Assembly: GCF_003095395.1 (NCBI RefSeq)
Contig: NZ_QEIJ01000001.1
Span: 744,001-808,000, forward strand
Reading direction: 5' to 3'
From: Microbacterium sp. Gd 4-13
GTDB taxonomy: Bacteria > Actinomycetota > Actinomycetes > Actinomycetales > Microbacteriaceae
DNA length: 64,000 nucleotides
Positions 48,006 to 58,685 of the stretch are shown here, one piece after another. The notes beneath the pieces were generated by a model. The model had not been told where the DNA came from. It saw only the letters and a program-made list of their open reading frames with translations, and did no database searches. Position numbers and translations under genes: made by a program. How positions within the stretch are numbered: position 1 is the stretch's first letter; every line of letters begins with the position of its first letter.

Positions 48006-48308
48006 CGGGGGAAGCCCGAGGTATGCGACGGGGCTATCTCGGACGAACAGTGGAGGGGGCCGCCAGCGTGGGGCTTGCGATAAGGCCATTGTTCATTTGT
48101 CGGTCCGCTCCGCCCGGGGGGAGCGTGGGCGGACCGACATACCCCGCTCGCCCGCGTCGCGAGTACGCACTCGACATCCGGTTCGGCGCCCTCTCCGAAT
48201 CATTGAAGGACCCGTCGGGCCGCGGCCCCTTCGCACCCGGCGGGTCCACCTCATGAAGACGACCTCCTCGAATCCGTCGGGGGATGGCGGATTCGAGGAG
48301 GCCTTTCG
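48006..48308 (+). ncRNA. Predicted ~300-nt structured noncoding RNA
   Basis: No protein-coding frame with family character covers this stretch, but it is bounded by a good promoter and a perfect terminator hairpin. Internal stems: CCGAG/CTCGG near 48016-48042; GTCGGTCCGC (48099-48108) with GCGGACCGAC (48129-48138), enclosing a smaller CTCC/GGAG stem; GGACCCG (48208-48214) with CGGGTCC (48241-48247). It does not match the conserved cores of RNase P RNA, tmRNA or SRP RNA that I know. The length and isolation resemble actinobacterial Ms1-type RNAs, but I cannot confirm homology. Ends are estimates. Confidence 0.5.
48263..48301 (+). terminator. Perfect 14-bp hairpin terminator
   Basis: CCTCCTCGAATCCG (48263-48276) pairs with CGGATTCGAGGAGG (48288-48301), 11-nt loop, then CCTTTCGTG. 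No gene lies just upstream except the predicted RNA. Confidence 0.8.
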
Positions 48309-48488
48309 TGTTCCGCGCCGAAGCAACGGGGAACTCGAGCGTCCCACCGCCCCGGACTCGGGGGTAGGGGGGAAGACCCGAAACATTGTTGGACGCCGTG
48401 CAGCCGACCCCGGGGGTGTCGCAGACACCGCTCTGCTGCCGCACCGGCGAAGCAGGGCCTTCACCCGCCGAGTCCGTACTGTTGCCGC

Positions 48489-49067
48489 ATGAGGTCTTTG
48501 CGAGTCGCGCCGATCGCCCTGGGAGCACTGATGCTCGTCGGATGCACGGGCATCGAAGCCGCATCGCCCGAGGTACCCGAGACCACCGCGAGCGCCGCGG
48601 TGCCGTCGGCCAGCACCGCGCCGTCCCCGTCGCCGAGCGCGTCGTCGTCGCCCGGCGACACGGCGCCGCCGACGTCCGGCGCGGCCGTGACCTGCGACAC
48701 CATGATCGACGCGGCCGTCGCCGCCCAATATCGCGTGGAGGGTCTCGCCCCGCTGCCCAAGCCGTTCCTCACCGCCCACGGTGTCGATGTCGAGGGTGGC
48801 ATCTCCTGCCCGTGGGGTCCGGACGGCGCACCGGGGCAACAGGCGACCTACGTGTATTCCTGGGGCCCGCTGGAGCCGGGCCGGGCCGCGGAGGTGATCG
48901 ACGAGCTGCAGGCGCGAGAGCCCTTCGAGGTCTCGACCGGTGAGGGCGGCACCTACCTGAGCGCGACGTACTCCGACGGACCAGGGGCCGTGTTCTTCGT
49001 CACCGACCGGTCGATCCGCTTCGCCGAGACACGAGAGGCGCTGCGCAACATCGTCTGGGTGGGATGA
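48489..49067 (+). CDS. Secreted lipoprotein, function unknown
   Basis: 192 aa. Signal peptide with lipobox LMLVGC (Cys at residue 19), then a Ser/Pro/Ala-rich linker to about residue 70 and a compact domain with two cysteines (VTCDTMIDAA, ISCPWGPDG) that may form a disulfide. ATG 48489 is 6 nt after TACTGT (leaderless). Convergent with the permease gene. No family recognised. Confidence 0.78.
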   Translation: MRSLRVAPIALGALMLVGCTGIEAASPEVPETTASAAVPSASTAPSPSPSASSSPGDTAPPTSGAAVTCDTMIDAAVAAQYRVEGLAPLPKPFLTAHGVDVEGGISCPWGPDGAPGQQATYVYSWGPLEPGRAAEVIDELQAREPFEVSTGEGGTYLSATYSDGPGAVFFVTDRSIRFAETREALRNIVWVG

Positions 49068-49112
49068 GCCGCTGGCTCGGCTGCTGCGCGCGCTGCTCGG
49101 GGGCTCCCCGCC

Positions 49113-50279
49113 CTACCCGCGCAGCGCGAGCGGCACGACGGCTGCGGCGACCGTCAGCGGGCCGATGAGGCACCCGAGGAGAATGAAGCGCCGCCACGAG
49201 ATCTCGACGCCCTGAGAGCGCAAGCGGTCGTGCCACAGCAGCGTGGCAAGGGAGGCCCAGGGCGTGATCAGCGGACCGGCGTTGACGCCGATGAGCAGGG
49301 CGGCGAGTCGGGCGGGAGAGCCTGCCGTCGACTCGAGGGCGAGGTAGGCGGGGAGGTTGTTGCCGATGTTGGCCGCGAGCGCGCCGACGCCGGCCACCTG
49401 CCAGAGCGAGAAGAGATCTTCGCCGCTGCCCACGACGTTCGCCAGGAGGGCCTGCGAGCCGAGCCCCTCGAGCACCCCGACCGCGAGGAAGAGGCCCGAG
49501 GCGAAGACGACGAGCTGCCACGGCACCATCTGCAACCGCAGCGTCCGTCGAGCTCGCACCGAGAACACGATCACGAGCACGACGGCCGCCACCGTCGCCG
49601 GGATCCACGGGGGGAGCCCGATCACGAGCGCGGGCAGCAGCAGCGCCGTCACGACCGCCGAGACGACGAGCAGTGGACGATCGACGGTGCGAAGCGGAGG
49701 TGCCTCCGAGAATCGCGCCGGCACACGGCGGAGGAACACCACGGCGAGCACCGCGATGGAGACGAGGGCGGCGACCAGCGCCGACGCGCCGACGAGGGCG
49801 AGGAACGGCAGGGGATCGTGAGTGCCGAGGACGTCGGCCGCGAGCAGGTTCGTGAGGTTCGACACGGGCAGGGCGAGTGACGCGGTGTTCGCGAGCACCA
49901 CGGTGACGAAGACGAACGGAACGGGGTCGAGACGGTGCCGGCGAGCGAGGGCGATGACCACGGGTGTCAGGAGCACGGCGGTCGTGTCGAGCGACAAGAA
50001 GGCCGTCACGAACACGGCGAGCACGACGGTCAGGGCCCAGAGCACCCGCGCGCGGCCGCGGGCGACCCGCGCGAGCACCGCGGCGACCGCGTCGAAGACG
50101 CCGGCCGACGACGCGAGTTCGGCGACGATCGTCACCGCCACGACGAACAGGAGGATGGGCCAGACACGATCGGCGATGGTCAGTGCATCGTCGGTCGTGA
50201 GGACGCCCGTGAGCAGCCCGACGCCCCCGGCAACGAGCAGAACGATGCCGATCACCGCGAGCTTCACGGCATCCATCAT
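49113..50279 (-). CDS. Anion permease, ArsB/SLC13-like
   Basis: 388 aa, ten to twelve membrane helices. Ion-transporter-superfamily features: [26 protein letters not shown] and a repeat later with [19 protein letters not shown] and [22 protein letters not shown]. ArsB, NhaD and SLC13 proteins share this fold, so the ion is not determined; no ars regulator or reductase adjoins. Divergent from thrS. Confidence 0.78.
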   Translation of the reverse strand: MMDAVKLAVIGIVLLVAGGVGLLTGVLTTDDALTIADRVWPILLFVVAVTIVAELASSAGVFDAVAAVLARVARGRARVLWALTVVLAVFVTAFLSLDTTAVLLTPVVIALARRHRLDPVPFVFVTVVLANTASLALPVSNLTNLLAADVLGTHDPLPFLALVGASALVAALVSIAVLAVVFLRRVPARFSEAPPLRTVDRPLLVVSAVVTALLLPALVIGLPPWIPATVAAVVLVIVFSVRARRTLRLQMVPWQLVVFASGLFLAVGVLEGLGSQALLANVVGSGEDLFSLWQVAGVGALAANIGNNLPAYLALESTAGSPARLAALLIGVNAGPLITPWASLATLLWHDRLRSQGVEISWRRFILLGCLIGPLTVAAAVVPLALRG

Positions 50280-50346
50280 CCTCTGCCGCGCAGCAGGATC
50301 GCTCCACGGCGATAGCCTGGATGCCGAGCCACTTTGGAGACCTTTC

Positions 50347-52389
50347 GTGACCGACGCCGCCCTGCCCGTTGACGTGTCCTATCCCGCCGACGGATTCACC
50401 CTGTTCCCCGACCGCTCCGTCGTCGCGCTCCGCGTCAACGGCGAGCTGCGAGACCTCGCGACAAAGGTCGAGCAGACGGATGCTGTCGAGCCGGTCGGCA
50501 TCGACAGCCCCGACGGACTGAACATCCTCCGCCACTCCGCCGCCCACGTCCTCGCGCAGGCGGTGCAACGGATCAACCCGCAGGCGAACCTCGGCATCGG
50601 GCCCCCGGTCACGGACGGCTTCTATTACGACTTCGGCGTCGACGAGCCCTTCACCCCCGAAGACCTGAAGGCCATCAAGAAGGAGATGGAGCGCATCGTC
50701 CGCGAGGGCCAGCGCTTCGTGCGTCGCGTCGTGACCGACGAGGAGGCGCGCGCCGAGCTCGCCGACGAACCGTTCAAGCTGGAGCTGATCGGCCTGAAAG
50801 GCCCTTCGACAGGCTCAGGGACCGAGGCGGCGACGAGCGCCGCCAGCAAGGTGGAAGGCGCGAGCGTCGAGGTGGGGGCGGGCGAACTCACCATCTACGA
50901 CAACGTCAACCGTGACGGCGAGACGGTCTGGAAAGACCTCTGCCGCGGGCCCCACGTGCCCAGCACCCGCATGATCGGCAACGGCTGGGCGCTCACGCGC
51001 ATCGCCGGCGCCTACTGGCGAGGCAGCGAGAAGAACCCGCAGCTTCAGCGCATCTACGGAACGGCCTGGCCGACGAAAGACGAGCTGCGCGCCTACGAGG
51101 AGCGCCTCGCCGAGGCCGCCAAGCGCGACCACCGCAAGCTGGGCAAAGAGCTCGACCTGTTCTCGTTCCCCGAGGAGATCGGTTCGGGTCTGTCGGTCTG
51201 GCATCCCCGCGGCGGCGTCGTGCGCCAGGAGATGGAGCAGCACGCGCTGCGGCGTCACCGTGCCGCCGGCTACACCTACGTCTATACGCCCCACATCTCG
51301 AAGGAAGACCTCTTCCTCACGTCGAACCACCTTGTGACCTACAAAGACGGAATGTTCCCGCCCATCGTCATGGACGAGGAGCGCGACGCCGACGGGCACG
51401 TCACCAAGGAGGGCCAGGACTACTACCTGAAGCCCATGAACTGCCCGATGCACATCCTGATCTACAAGGAGCGCGCGCGGAGCTACCGCGACCTGCCGAT
51501 GCGTCTCGCCGAGAACGGCACCGTCTACCGCAACGAGCTGTCGGGCGCGCTGCACGGCCTCACTCGCGTGCGCGGCTTCACACAGGACGACTCCCACCTG
51601 TTCGTCACCCCCGAGCAGCTCGAGGAGGAGACGACCCGCGTGCTCGAGTTCGTCATCTCGATGCTGCGCGACTTCGGGCTCGAAGACTTCGAGCTCGAGC
51701 TCTCCATGCGCGACGACGAGAAGTCGAAGTGGATCGGAAGCGACGACTTCTGGGAGTACTCCACGAACGCCCTCCGCAACGTCGCGCACGCCAGCGGCCT
51801 CAAGGTGACCGAGGTTCCGGGAGAGGCCGCGTTCTACGGCCCGAAGATCGACCTGAAGACGAAGGACGCGATCGGTCGCACCTGGCAGCTGTCCACGGTG
51901 CAGGTCGATGTGAACCTGCCCGAGCGGTTCGAGCTCGAGTTCACCGACCGCGACGGGCAGAAGAAGCGCCCGATCATGATCCATCGCGCCCTGTTCGGCT
52001 CCATTGAGCGGTTCTTCGCGATCCTCCTCGAGCACTACGCCGGTGCGTTCCCGGTGTGGCTCGCGCCGCTCCAGGTGATCGGCATCCCGGTGGCCGAGGA
52101 ATACGCCGACTACCTCGGCGAGATCGTCACGCGCCTGCGCGAAGACGGGGTGCGCGCCGAGCTCGACACGAGCGACGAGCGGATGCAGAAGAAGATCCGC
52201 ACGCACACCACGCAGAAGGTGCCGCTGCAGCTCATCGCCGGCGAGCAGGACCGCGCGGGCGGCACGGTCTCGTTCCGCTTCCGTGACGGCACGCAGCTGA
52301 ACGGCATCCCCGTCGACGAGGCCATCCGCCGCATCCATTCGTCCATCGACGCGAAGACTCTCGTCGATTCCGCGGACGACCTGGCGTGA
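50347..52389 (+). CDS. thrS: Threonyl-tRNA synthetase
   Basis: Class II synthetase that charges tRNA-Thr. 680 aa from GTG 50347. N-terminal TGS domain, editing domain with [11 protein letters not shown] and [10 protein letters not shown] (zinc/editing residues), catalytic core with motif 1-3 regions ([46 protein letters not shown]) and an anticodon-binding C-terminal domain. Between LIGLKG and ELTIYDN there is an in-frame insertion of about 28 residues rich in Gly/Ser/Ala, which at DNA level contains a REP-like palindrome. Upstream of the HIT gene, as in mycobacteria. Confidence 0.95.
   Translation: MTDAALPVDVSYPADGFTLFPDRSVVALRVNGELRDLATKVEQTDAVEPVGIDSPDGLNILRHSAAHVLAQAVQRINPQANLGIGPPVTDGFYYDFGVDEPFTPEDLKAIKKEMERIVREGQRFVRRVVTDEEARAELADEPFKLELIGLKGPSTGSGTEAATSAASKVEGASVEVGAGELTIYDNVNRDGETVWKDLCRGPHVPSTRMIGNGWALTRIAGAYWRGSEKNPQLQRIYGTAWPTKDELRAYEERLAEAAKRDHRKLGKELDLFSFPEEIGSGLSVWHPRGGVVRQEMEQHALRRHRAAGYTYVYTPHISKEDLFLTSNHLVTYKDGMFPPIVMDEERDADGHVTKEGQDYYLKPMNCPMHILIYKERARSYRDLPMRLAENGTVYRNELSGALHGLTRVRGFTQDDSHLFVTPEQLEEETTRVLEFVISMLRDFGLEDFELELSMRDDEKSKWIGSDDFWEYSTNALRNVAHASGLKVTEVPGEAAFYGPKIDLKTKDAIGRTWQLSTVQVDVNLPERFELEFTDRDGQKKRPIMIHRALFGSIERFFAILLEHYAGAFPVWLAPLQVIGIPVAEEYADYLGEIVTRLREDGVRAELDTSDERMQKKIRTHTTQKVPLQLIAGEQDRAGGTVSFRFRDGTQLNGIPVDEAIRRIHSSIDAKTLVDSADDLA
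50801..50823 (+). repeat. REP-like palindrome inside thrS
   Basis: Core CCCTTCGACAGGCTCAGGG (50802-50820), resembling a short palindrome widely dispersed in intergenic DNA of actinobacteria and other bacteria. Here it is translated as part of the thrS insertion (PSTGSG). Single copy seen in the window. Confidence 0.6.
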
Positions 52390-52402
52390 GCGGGCGCCGG
52401 AG

Positions 52403-53014
52403 ATGACGGATGCTGCGACCCCGGGCGCTCAGGCACCGCGCCCGATCGACGGGCTCGAGTCGGCGGCCGGGTTCGCCGGTGTGCCCGACGAGTTCCAACG
52501 GCTGTGGACGCCCCACCGGATGGCCTATATCCAGGCGGGGCCGCAGCCGCTGCGCGACGAATGCCCGTTCTGCGCGGCGCCCCACAAGTCCGACGAAGAC
52601 GGTCTGATCGTCGCGCGAGGGCGAACCGCTTACGTGCTGCTCAATCTGTTCCCGTACAACTCGGGACACCTGCTCGTCTGCCCGTATCGGCACATCCCCA
52701 CGTACGACCTGGCGACCCCCGAGGAGGTCGCCGAGATCGGTTCGCTCACGCAGACCGCCATGCGGGTGCTCCGCGACGTGTCGCGATGCGACGGGTTCAA
52801 CCTGGGGATGAACCAGGGTGCGGTCGCCGGCGCGGGCGTCGACGGCCACCTGCACCAGCACGTGGTGCCGCGCTGGGCGACCGACGCCAACTTCTTCCCG
52901 ATCATCGCGCGCACGAAGGCGCTGCCCCAGCTGCTCGGCGAGGTGCGGGACGCCGTCGCGAACGCGTGGCCCGAGGAGGGTTCGACCCGCTCCGCCGCGC
53001 CTCAGCGCACCTGA
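52403..53014 (+). CDS. HIT-family protein, probable Ap4A phosphorylase
   Basis: 203 aa. HIT motif HLHQHVVPRW and CPFC (possible zinc) are present. The mycobacterial HIT protein encoded directly after thrS is a diadenosine-tetraphosphate phosphorylase, so the same role is likely here. ATG 52403, 14 bp after thrS. Its 3' end overlaps the convergent pdxY gene by 13 bp. Confidence 0.85.
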   Translation: MTDAATPGAQAPRPIDGLESAAGFAGVPDEFQRLWTPHRMAYIQAGPQPLRDECPFCAAPHKSDEDGLIVARGRTAYVLLNLFPYNSGHLLVCPYRHIPTYDLATPEEVAEIGSLTQTAMRVLRDVSRCDGFNLGMNQGAVAGAGVDGHLHQHVVPRWATDANFFPIIARTKALPQLLGEVRDAVANAWPEEGSTRSAAPQRT

Positions 53015-53853
53015 CGCACGGCGAACTGCAGGCGCGGGTGGGCGTAGGCCTCCTGCGACTCGACGAGCTGCAGTTCGCGCTCGCCCGACAGGTGGGTGCG
53101 CTCGAGGAGGTCGAACACGCTCGACGTCGTGCGGGCGAGGGCGTCGGCGGCGTCCCCGCTGCGCCGGTAGTGCGCCGTGAAGAGCGCCGCCGTCACGTCG
53201 CCCGAGCCGTTCGCCTTCATCGGGAGCAGAGGGGTCTGCACGATCCATGCGCCCGCGTCGTCGACGACGAGCATCTCGATCGTGCCCTCCTCGCGGTCGG
53301 GACGCTCCACGCTCGTGACGAGCACGGTCCGCGGTCCCGTCGCGCGCACGGCGTCGGCCGACGCGAGCGTCTCGTCGAGGGTGTGCGGGTCGGTCCCGGT
53401 GAGGAAGCCGAGCTCGAACTGGTTCGGGGTGATGATGTCGGCGACGGGAACCACGCGCTCGCGCAGGAGCTCCGGGATCGCGGGGGCGACGAAGCATCCC
53501 GACTTGGCGTTGCCCATCACGGGGTCGCAGGCGTAGATCGCGGACGGGTTCGCCGCCTTCACGCGCGCTACCGCGTCGATGATCACGTCGCCGATGCCCT
53601 CACCGCCCTGGTAACCCGACAGCACCACGTCGATCGAACCGAACACGCCGCGCTCCTCGATGCCGGCGATGACGTCGCGCACGTCGTCGGGGCTGATGAG
53701 CGGCCCACGCCAGGCGCCGTACCCGGTGTGGTTCGAGAAGTTCACCGTGTAGACCGGCAGCACCTCGACGCCGATGCGCTGGAGGGGGAACACGGCCGCG
53801 GAGTTGCCGACGTGGCCGTACGCGACCGCCGACTGGATGGAGAGGATCTTCAC
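53002..53853 (-). CDS. pdxY: Pyridoxal kinase
   Basis: 283 aa ribokinase-fold enzyme that phosphorylates pyridoxal for PLP salvage: [20 protein letters not shown] start, [19 protein letters not shown] and [13 protein letters not shown] with the catalytic Asp. GTG 53853 gives the typical N-terminus. Next to pdxS-pdxT (divergent), so PLP salvage and synthesis genes lie together. The position between the HIT gene and pdxS is occupied by phospholipid/PIM genes in mycobacteria. Confidence 0.9.
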   Translation of the reverse strand: MKILSIQSAVAYGHVGNSAAVFPLQRIGVEVLPVYTVNFSNHTGYGAWRGPLISPDDVRDVIAGIEERGVFGSIDVVLSGYQGGEGIGDVIIDAVARVKAANPSAIYACDPVMGNAKSGCFVAPAIPELLRERVVPVADIITPNQFELGFLTGTDPHTLDETLASADAVRATGPRTVLVTSVERPDREEGTIEMLVVDDAGAWIVQTPLLPMKANGSGDVTAALFTAHYRRSGDAADALARTTSSVFDLLERTHLSGERELQLVESQEAYAHPRLQFAVRQVR

Positions 53854-53926
53854 GCTCTCGATCCTCCCACCGTGCGGGACGTCATGCGGCCGAGACCAGT
53901 CGTCCAACGCAATACACTTGGCCGTC

Positions 53927-54853
53927 ATGACCCTCAGCGACGCCCCCGAAGGCACCGACCAGACTTCCGCAGCATCCACCGGCTCCACCCGCGTGAAAAG
54001 GGGGCTGGCCGAGATGCTCAAGGGCGGCGTGATCATGGACGTCGTCACCGCCGACCAGGCAAAGATCGCCGAAGACGCCGGAGCGGTCGCGGTCATGGCG
54101 CTCGAGCGCGTTCCCGCCGACATCCGCGCGCAGGGCGGCGTCGCCCGCATGAGCGATCCCGATCTCATCGACCAGATCATCGCGTCGGTCTCGATCCCGG
54201 TCATGGCCAAGGCCCGCATCGGCCACTTCGTCGAGGCGCAGGTGCTCCAAGAGCTGGGTGTCGACTACATCGACGAGTCCGAGGTTCTCTCGCCCGCCGA
54301 CTACGTCAACCACATCGACAAGTGGGGCTTCACCGTCCCGTTCGTCTGCGGTGCGACCAACCTCGGCGAGGCGCTGCGTCGCATCACCGAGGGCGCGGCG
54401 ATGATCCGTTCGAAGGGCGAGGCCGGTACCGGCGACGTGTCGGAGGCGACGAAGCACATCCGAACGATCCAGGGCGAGATCAACGCCCTGCGCTCGCGCA
54501 CGAAGGACGAGCTCTACGTCGCTGCGAAAGAGCTGCAGGCGCCCTACGAGCTGGTCGCCGAGATCGCGCAGACCGGCAAGCTCCCGGTCGTGCTGTTCAC
54601 CGCCGGCGGCGTCGCGACGCCCGCCGACGCGGCCCTCATGATGCAGCTGGGCGCCGACGGCGTCTTCGTCGGCTCGGGCATCTTCAAGTCGGGCAACCCG
54701 GCCGAGCGTGCCGCGGCGATCGTGAAGGCGACGACCTTCTTCGACGACGCGGGAGTGATCGCCGAGGCATCGCGCGGACTCGGCGAGGCGATGGTGGGCA
54801 TCAACGTCGCCGACCTTCCCGCTCCCCACCGCCTCTCCGAGCGCGGCTGGTAA
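53927..54853 (+). CDS. pdxS: Pyridoxal 5'-phosphate synthase subunit PdxS
   Basis: 308 aa lyase subunit that makes PLP from ribose-5-phosphate, glyceraldehyde-3-phosphate and ammonia supplied by PdxT. Visible: [30 protein letters not shown] with the catalytic Asp/Lys region, [13 protein letters not shown], and EAMVGINV at the end. ATG 53927 lies 8 nt after TACACT, a near-leaderless start. pdxT follows after 2 bp. Confidence 0.96.
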   Translation: MTLSDAPEGTDQTSAASTGSTRVKRGLAEMLKGGVIMDVVTADQAKIAEDAGAVAVMALERVPADIRAQGGVARMSDPDLIDQIIASVSIPVMAKARIGHFVEAQVLQELGVDYIDESEVLSPADYVNHIDKWGFTVPFVCGATNLGEALRRITEGAAMIRSKGEAGTGDVSEATKHIRTIQGEINALRSRTKDELYVAAKELQAPYELVAEIAQTGKLPVVLFTAGGVATPADAALMMQLGADGVFVGSGIFKSGNPAERAAAIVKATTFFDDAGVIAEASRGLGEAMVGINVADLPAPHRLSERGW

Positions 54854-54855
54854 CC

Positions 54856-55452
54856 GTGGCGGGTCGTCCCCGCGTCGGCGTGCTCGCCCTGCAGGGCGAC
54901 GTCCGCGAGCATCTCGCGATGCTGGCGCGGCTGGGGGCGGATGCTGCGCCCGTCCGACGCCCTGACGAGCTCGCGGGCGTGGACGGGCTGGTGCTCCCCG
55001 GCGGGGAGTCGAGCGTGATCGACAAGCTCTCGCGAGCGTTCGGCATGCAGCATCCGATCCGCTCCGCAATCGCCGGCGGCATGCCTGTCTACGGCACGTG
55101 CGCCGGGCTGATCCTGCTCGCCGACCGCATCACCGGCGCCATCGACGGTCAGGAGACGTTCGGGGGTCTCGACGCGGTGGTCGCGCGCAACGCCTTCGGC
55201 GGGCAGACCGAGTCATTCGAGACCGACCTCGAGATCGACGGGTTCGTCGGCGGCCCCGTGCACGCCGCGTTCATCCGCGCTCCGATCGTCAGCTCGGTGG
55301 GGGAGAAGGCCACCGCGATCGGCGCTCTCGCCGACGGGCGCATCGTCGCCGTCGAGCAGGGCAATCTGCTCGGAACCGCCTTCCACCCCGAGGTCTCGGG
55401 CGAGACCCGCTTCCACGAGCGGTTCCTCGCGAAGGTGCGCGCGCGCAGCTGA
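54856..55452 (+). CDS. pdxT: PdxT glutaminase subunit of PLP synthase
   Basis: 198 aa class I glutamine amidotransferase that supplies ammonia to Pdx[18 protein letters not shown], nucleophile Cys in [11 protein letters not shown], and His/Glu in [12 protein letters not shown] 54856 starts 2 bp after the pdxS stop, so the genes form an operon. Confidence 0.94.
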   Translation: MAGRPRVGVLALQGDVREHLAMLARLGADAAPVRRPDELAGVDGLVLPGGESSVIDKLSRAFGMQHPIRSAIAGGMPVYGTCAGLILLADRITGAIDGQETFGGLDAVVARNAFGGQTESFETDLEIDGFVGGPVHAAFIRAPIVSSVGEKATAIGALADGRIVAVEQGNLLGTAFHPEVSGETRFHERFLAKVRARS

Positions 55453-55477
55453 CGCCGCGCGTGCCTCCCCGGCACCA

Positions 55478-55546
55478 ATGCGCCACTTTCCGGCGACTGC
55501 CCGCACGAATCGGTGGGGTCAGTCGCCGGAATGCGCCACATTCCGG
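55478..55546. repeat. Composite inverted/direct repeat between pdxT and yebC
   Basis: TTCCGGCGACTG (55488-55499) and CAGTCGCCGGAA (55520-55531) form a perfect 12-bp stem with a 20-nt loop. AATGCGCCAC is also present as a direct repeat (55478 and 55530), each followed by TTTCCGG or ATTCCGG. Could terminate pdxST or belong to a repeat family. Confidence 0.6.
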
Positions 55547-55621
55547 TCAGAGACGACGACGAATCGAAACCTCCGCACGTTGCGCAGGGTGGCGGCCCGA
55601 GCGTTTCGTACACTGGTCGTT

Positions 55622-56380
55622 ATGTCCGGCCACTCCAAGTGGGCGACCACCAAGCACAAGAAGGCCGTCATCGACAGCCGTCGTGCGAAGTCGTTCGCCA
55701 AACTCATCAAGAACATCGAGGTCGCCGCCAAGATGGGCGGCGCCGACCTCGCAGGCAACCCGACCCTCTTCGACGCGATCCAGAAGGCGAAGAAGACCTC
55801 GGTCCCCAACGACAACATCGACCGCGCCGTCAAGCGCGGTGCGGGCGTCGGCGGCGAAGCGGTCGATTATCAGACGATCCTCTACGAAGGTTACGGTCCC
55901 AACGGGGTCGCGCTCATGATCGAGTGCCTCACCGACAACAAGAACCGCGCCGCCGCCGAGGTTCGCACCGCTCTCAGCCGCAACGGCGGCAGCCTCGCCG
56001 ATCCGGGCAGCGTCGCCTACAACTTCGCGCGCAAGGGCGTCATCGTCGTGGCGAGTGAGAGCGCGAGCGAAGACGACGTCATGCTCGCCGTGCTCGAGGC
56101 CGGCGCAGAGGAAGTCGAGCCGCACGGCGACGGCTACGCGGTCGTCACCGAGGCGACCGACCTCGTCACCGTTCGCACCGCGCTGCAGGAGGCCGGCATC
56201 GACTACGAGTCGGCCGACGTCGAGTTCGTGCCCTCGCTCAAGGTCGAGATCGACGCAGACACGGCGCGGAAGGTCTTCCGCCTCATCGACGCGCTGGAGG
56301 ACAGCGACGACGTGCAGAGCGTGTTCAGCAACTTCGACCTCACCGCCGAGGTGCAGGCCGAACTCGAGAACGACGAGTAG
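55622..56380 (+). CDS. yebC: YebC/PmpR-family protein
   Basis: 252 aa. Family start [29 protein letters not shown]-like [11 protein letters not shown], and [28 protein letters not shown]. YebC proteins act in transcription control and, per recent work, in translation of difficult motifs. ATG 55622 is 7 nt after TACACT (leaderless). It precedes ruvCAB as in many bacteria. Confidence 0.94.
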   Translation: MSGHSKWATTKHKKAVIDSRRAKSFAKLIKNIEVAAKMGGADLAGNPTLFDAIQKAKKTSVPNDNIDRAVKRGAGVGGEAVDYQTILYEGYGPNGVALMIECLTDNKNRAAAEVRTALSRNGGSLADPGSVAYNFARKGVIVVASESASEDDVMLAVLEAGAEEVEPHGDGYAVVTEATDLVTVRTALQEAGIDYESADVEFVPSLKVEIDADTARKVFRLIDALEDSDDVQSVFSNFDLTAEVQAELENDE

Positions 56381-56428
56381 GCCCGCGCGCCTGGGTCGGG
56401 TGCCGAGGCGAGCGCTTAGCGTGGGGGA

Positions 56429-57034
56429 GTGACCTCCCGAACGCTCCGCGTGCTCGGCATCGACCCGGGCCTGACCCGCTGCGGAGTCGGCGTCGTCGAC
56501 GTCGCCCGCGATCGGTCGGCCACGCTCGTGCACGTGGGCGTCATCCGCTCCGCGGTGGACGAACCGATCGAGCGCCGGCTGGCGACCATCGCCGCGGGCA
56601 TCCGCGCCGTCGTCGCCGAGCACGGTCCGGCGGTCGTCGCCGTCGAGCGCGTCTTCGCCCAGCACAACCGCAGCACCGTGATGGGCACCGCGCAGGCCAG
56701 CGGCATCGCGCTGCTCGTCGCCGCAGAAGCGGGACTCCCCGCGGCGACCCACACACCGAGCGAGGTCAAAGCCGCGGTGACCGGATACGGCGCAGCCGAC
56801 AAGCGCCAGGTACAGACGATGGTCGCCCGAGTGCTGCGCTTGGACGCCCTCCCGCAGCCGGCGGATGCTGCGGACGCGCTCGCGCTCGCGCTGTGCCACG
56901 CGTGGCGCACACCGGCCTCGATCCCCGCGGCTTCCGGCGGTCTCACCCCGGCACAGCGGGCATGGGCGGAAGCCGAGACGCGGGCGAAGACGCCGACGCG
57001 TGTCGCTCGAACAAAGATCCGAACCGGCGCGTAG
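56429..57034 (+). CDS. ruvC: Holliday junction resolvase RuvC
   Basis: 201 aa endonuclease: first catalytic Asp in [11 protein letters not shown], Glu in [11 protein letters not shown], and C-terminal acid residues in [17 protein letters not shown] 56429 is 6 nt after TAGCGT. Its TAG stop is also part of a -10-like TAGGGT just ahead of ruvA. Confidence 0.94.
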   Translation: MTSRTLRVLGIDPGLTRCGVGVVDVARDRSATLVHVGVIRSAVDEPIERRLATIAAGIRAVVAEHGPAVVAVERVFAQHNRSTVMGTAQASGIALLVAAEAGLPAATHTPSEVKAAVTGYGAADKRQVQTMVARVLRLDALPQPADAADALALALCHAWRTPASIPAASGGLTPAQRAWAEAETRAKTPTRVARTKIRTGA

Positions 57035-57043
57035 GGTCAGAGG

Positions 57044-57664
57044 ATGATCTCTTCGCTCCAGGGCACCGCTGCGTCCGTCGGCGACGACTCGCTCGTCATC
57101 GTGGTCGGCGGCGTCGGCTTCTCCGTCGCGGTCACGCCCCAGGTGGCGCGCGCGACGCACGTCGGGGCGGAGGTGCACCTGCACACCAACCTCATCGTGC
57201 GCGAAGATGCGCTTTCCCTCTACGGTTTCGAGAACCGAGAGGAGCTGGTCGTCTTCACCCAGCTCATCGGCGTCACCGGGGTCGGGCCGAAGTCGGCGCT
57301 CGGGGTGCTCTCCTCGCTCACCGTCCCGCAGATCGCCGAGGCCGTCGCGTCCGACGACGACGCACCGTTCCGGCGCGTGTCGGGCATCGGGCCGAAGACG
57401 GCGAAGCTGATCGTCGTGCAGCTGGCCGGCCGTCTCGCACCGCCCACCGCCGCCGGCGCCCCCGCAGCATCCGTCACCCCCGGCGTTCCCCTGCAGGTCA
57501 CCCAGGCCCTGATGGGACTCGGGTGGTCGGAGCGCACCGCCGGCGAGGCGGTCGCCGCGACCCTGGAAGACGCGAGCGACGCCGACAAGGCAACGGTGCA
57601 GGCGCTCCTGCGGCGAACGCTGAGCACCCTCGGTCCCGCACGCAAGGAGACCGCCGGTGGATGA
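57044..57664 (+). CDS. ruvA: Holliday junction branch-migration protein RuvA
   Basis: 206 aa. Domain I ([19 protein letters not shown]), domain II helix-hairpin-helix regions ([13 protein letters not shown] and [12 protein letters not shown]), flexible Pro/Ala linker and domain III. ATG 57044 lies 6 nt after TAGGGT, and AGAGG precedes it. Overlaps the ruvB start by 8 bp. Confidence 0.94.
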   Translation: MISSLQGTAASVGDDSLVIVVGGVGFSVAVTPQVARATHVGAEVHLHTNLIVREDALSLYGFENREELVVFTQLIGVTGVGPKSALGVLSSLTVPQIAEAVASDDDAPFRRVSGIGPKTAKLIVVQLAGRLAPPTAAGAPAASVTPGVPLQVTQALMGLGWSERTAGEAVAATLEDASDADKATVQALLRRTLSTLGPARKETAGG

Positions 57665-58679
57665 GGTGCGCGACGTCGGCACCCCCGTCGACGACAGCGA
57701 GCTCGCCATCGAGGGCGCACTACGGCCGGAATCCCTCGCGGAGTTCGTCGGGCAGCACAAGGTACGAGGGCAGCTGCAGCTGCTGCTCGATGCCGCGCGC
57801 ATCCAGCAGCGCCCGCCCGACCACATCCTGCTCTCGGGCCCCCCGGGCCTCGGCAAGACGACGCTCGCGATGATCGTCGCCCATGAGACCGGACGCCCGC
57901 TGCGCATGTCGAGCGGACCGGCGATCCAGCACGCCGGCGACCTGGCAGCCCTCCTGTCGAGCCTGACGCCCGGCGAAGTGCTCTTCATCGACGAAGTGCA
58001 TCGCATGGCCCGCTCGGCCGAGGAGATGCTCTACCTCGCCATGGAGGACTTCCGCATCGACATCATGGTCGGCAAGGGCGCCGGGGCCACCAGCATCCCG
58101 CTCGAGCTGGCTCCCTTCACCCTCGTGGGCGCAACGACGCGCTCGGGCCTGCTGCCGAATCCGCTGCGCGATCGCTTCGGCTTCACCGCGCACCTCGAGT
58201 ACTACGAGCCCGAGGAGCTCGAGCTGGTGGTCGACCGCGCCGCCGCGATGCTCACCGTCACCCTGCCTCACGACGGTCGCGCCGAGATCGCACGGCGTTC
58301 GCGGGGGACACCCCGCATCGCCAACCGGCTGTTGCGGCGCGTCCGCGACTTCCAAGTCGTGCACGGCGACCGCAAGGGCGTCGACGCCGTGAGGGCCGCG
58401 CTCGAACTGTACGACGTCGACGAGATCGGGCTCGATCGCCTCGACCGCGCCGTCCTCGACGCTCTGGTGCGCAGGTTCCGCGGCGGACCGGTCGGGCTCG
58501 GCACCCTCTCGGTCGCTGTGGGCGAGGAGGCCGAGACGATCGAATCGGTCGTCGAGCCCTATCTCGTGCGAATCGGCTTCATGGGCCGCACCCCGCGCGG
58601 GCGGATCGCGACGCCCCCCGCCTACGCGCACCTCGGGCTCCCGCACGCCGACGGCGCCCTCAGATTCGACGACGTATGA
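57657..58679 (+). CDS. ruvB: Holliday junction helicase RuvB
   Basis: 340 aa AAA+ motor that drives branch migration with RuvA. Walker [13 protein letters not shown], Walker [10 protein letters not shown], sensor 1 [17 protein letters not shown], and C-terminal winged helix ([10 protein letters not shown]). GTG 57657 overlaps ruvA by 8 bp. Confidence 0.95.
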   Translation: MDEVRDVGTPVDDSELAIEGALRPESLAEFVGQHKVRGQLQLLLDAARIQQRPPDHILLSGPPGLGKTTLAMIVAHETGRPLRMSSGPAIQHAGDLAALLSSLTPGEVLFIDEVHRMARSAEEMLYLAMEDFRIDIMVGKGAGATSIPLELAPFTLVGATTRSGLLPNPLRDRFGFTAHLEYYEPEELELVVDRAAAMLTVTLPHDGRAEIARRSRGTPRIANRLLRRVRDFQVVHGDRKGVDAVRAALELYDVDEIGLDRLDRAVLDALVRRFRGGPVGLGTLSVAVGEEAETIESVVEPYLVRIGFMGRTPRGRIATPPAYAHLGLPHADGALRFDDV

Positions 58680-58685
58680 ATGACC

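Noticed and set aside
48006..48308. The structured region as RNase P RNA, tmRNA or SRP RNA
   Set aside because: None of the conserved core sequences of these RNAs was seen.
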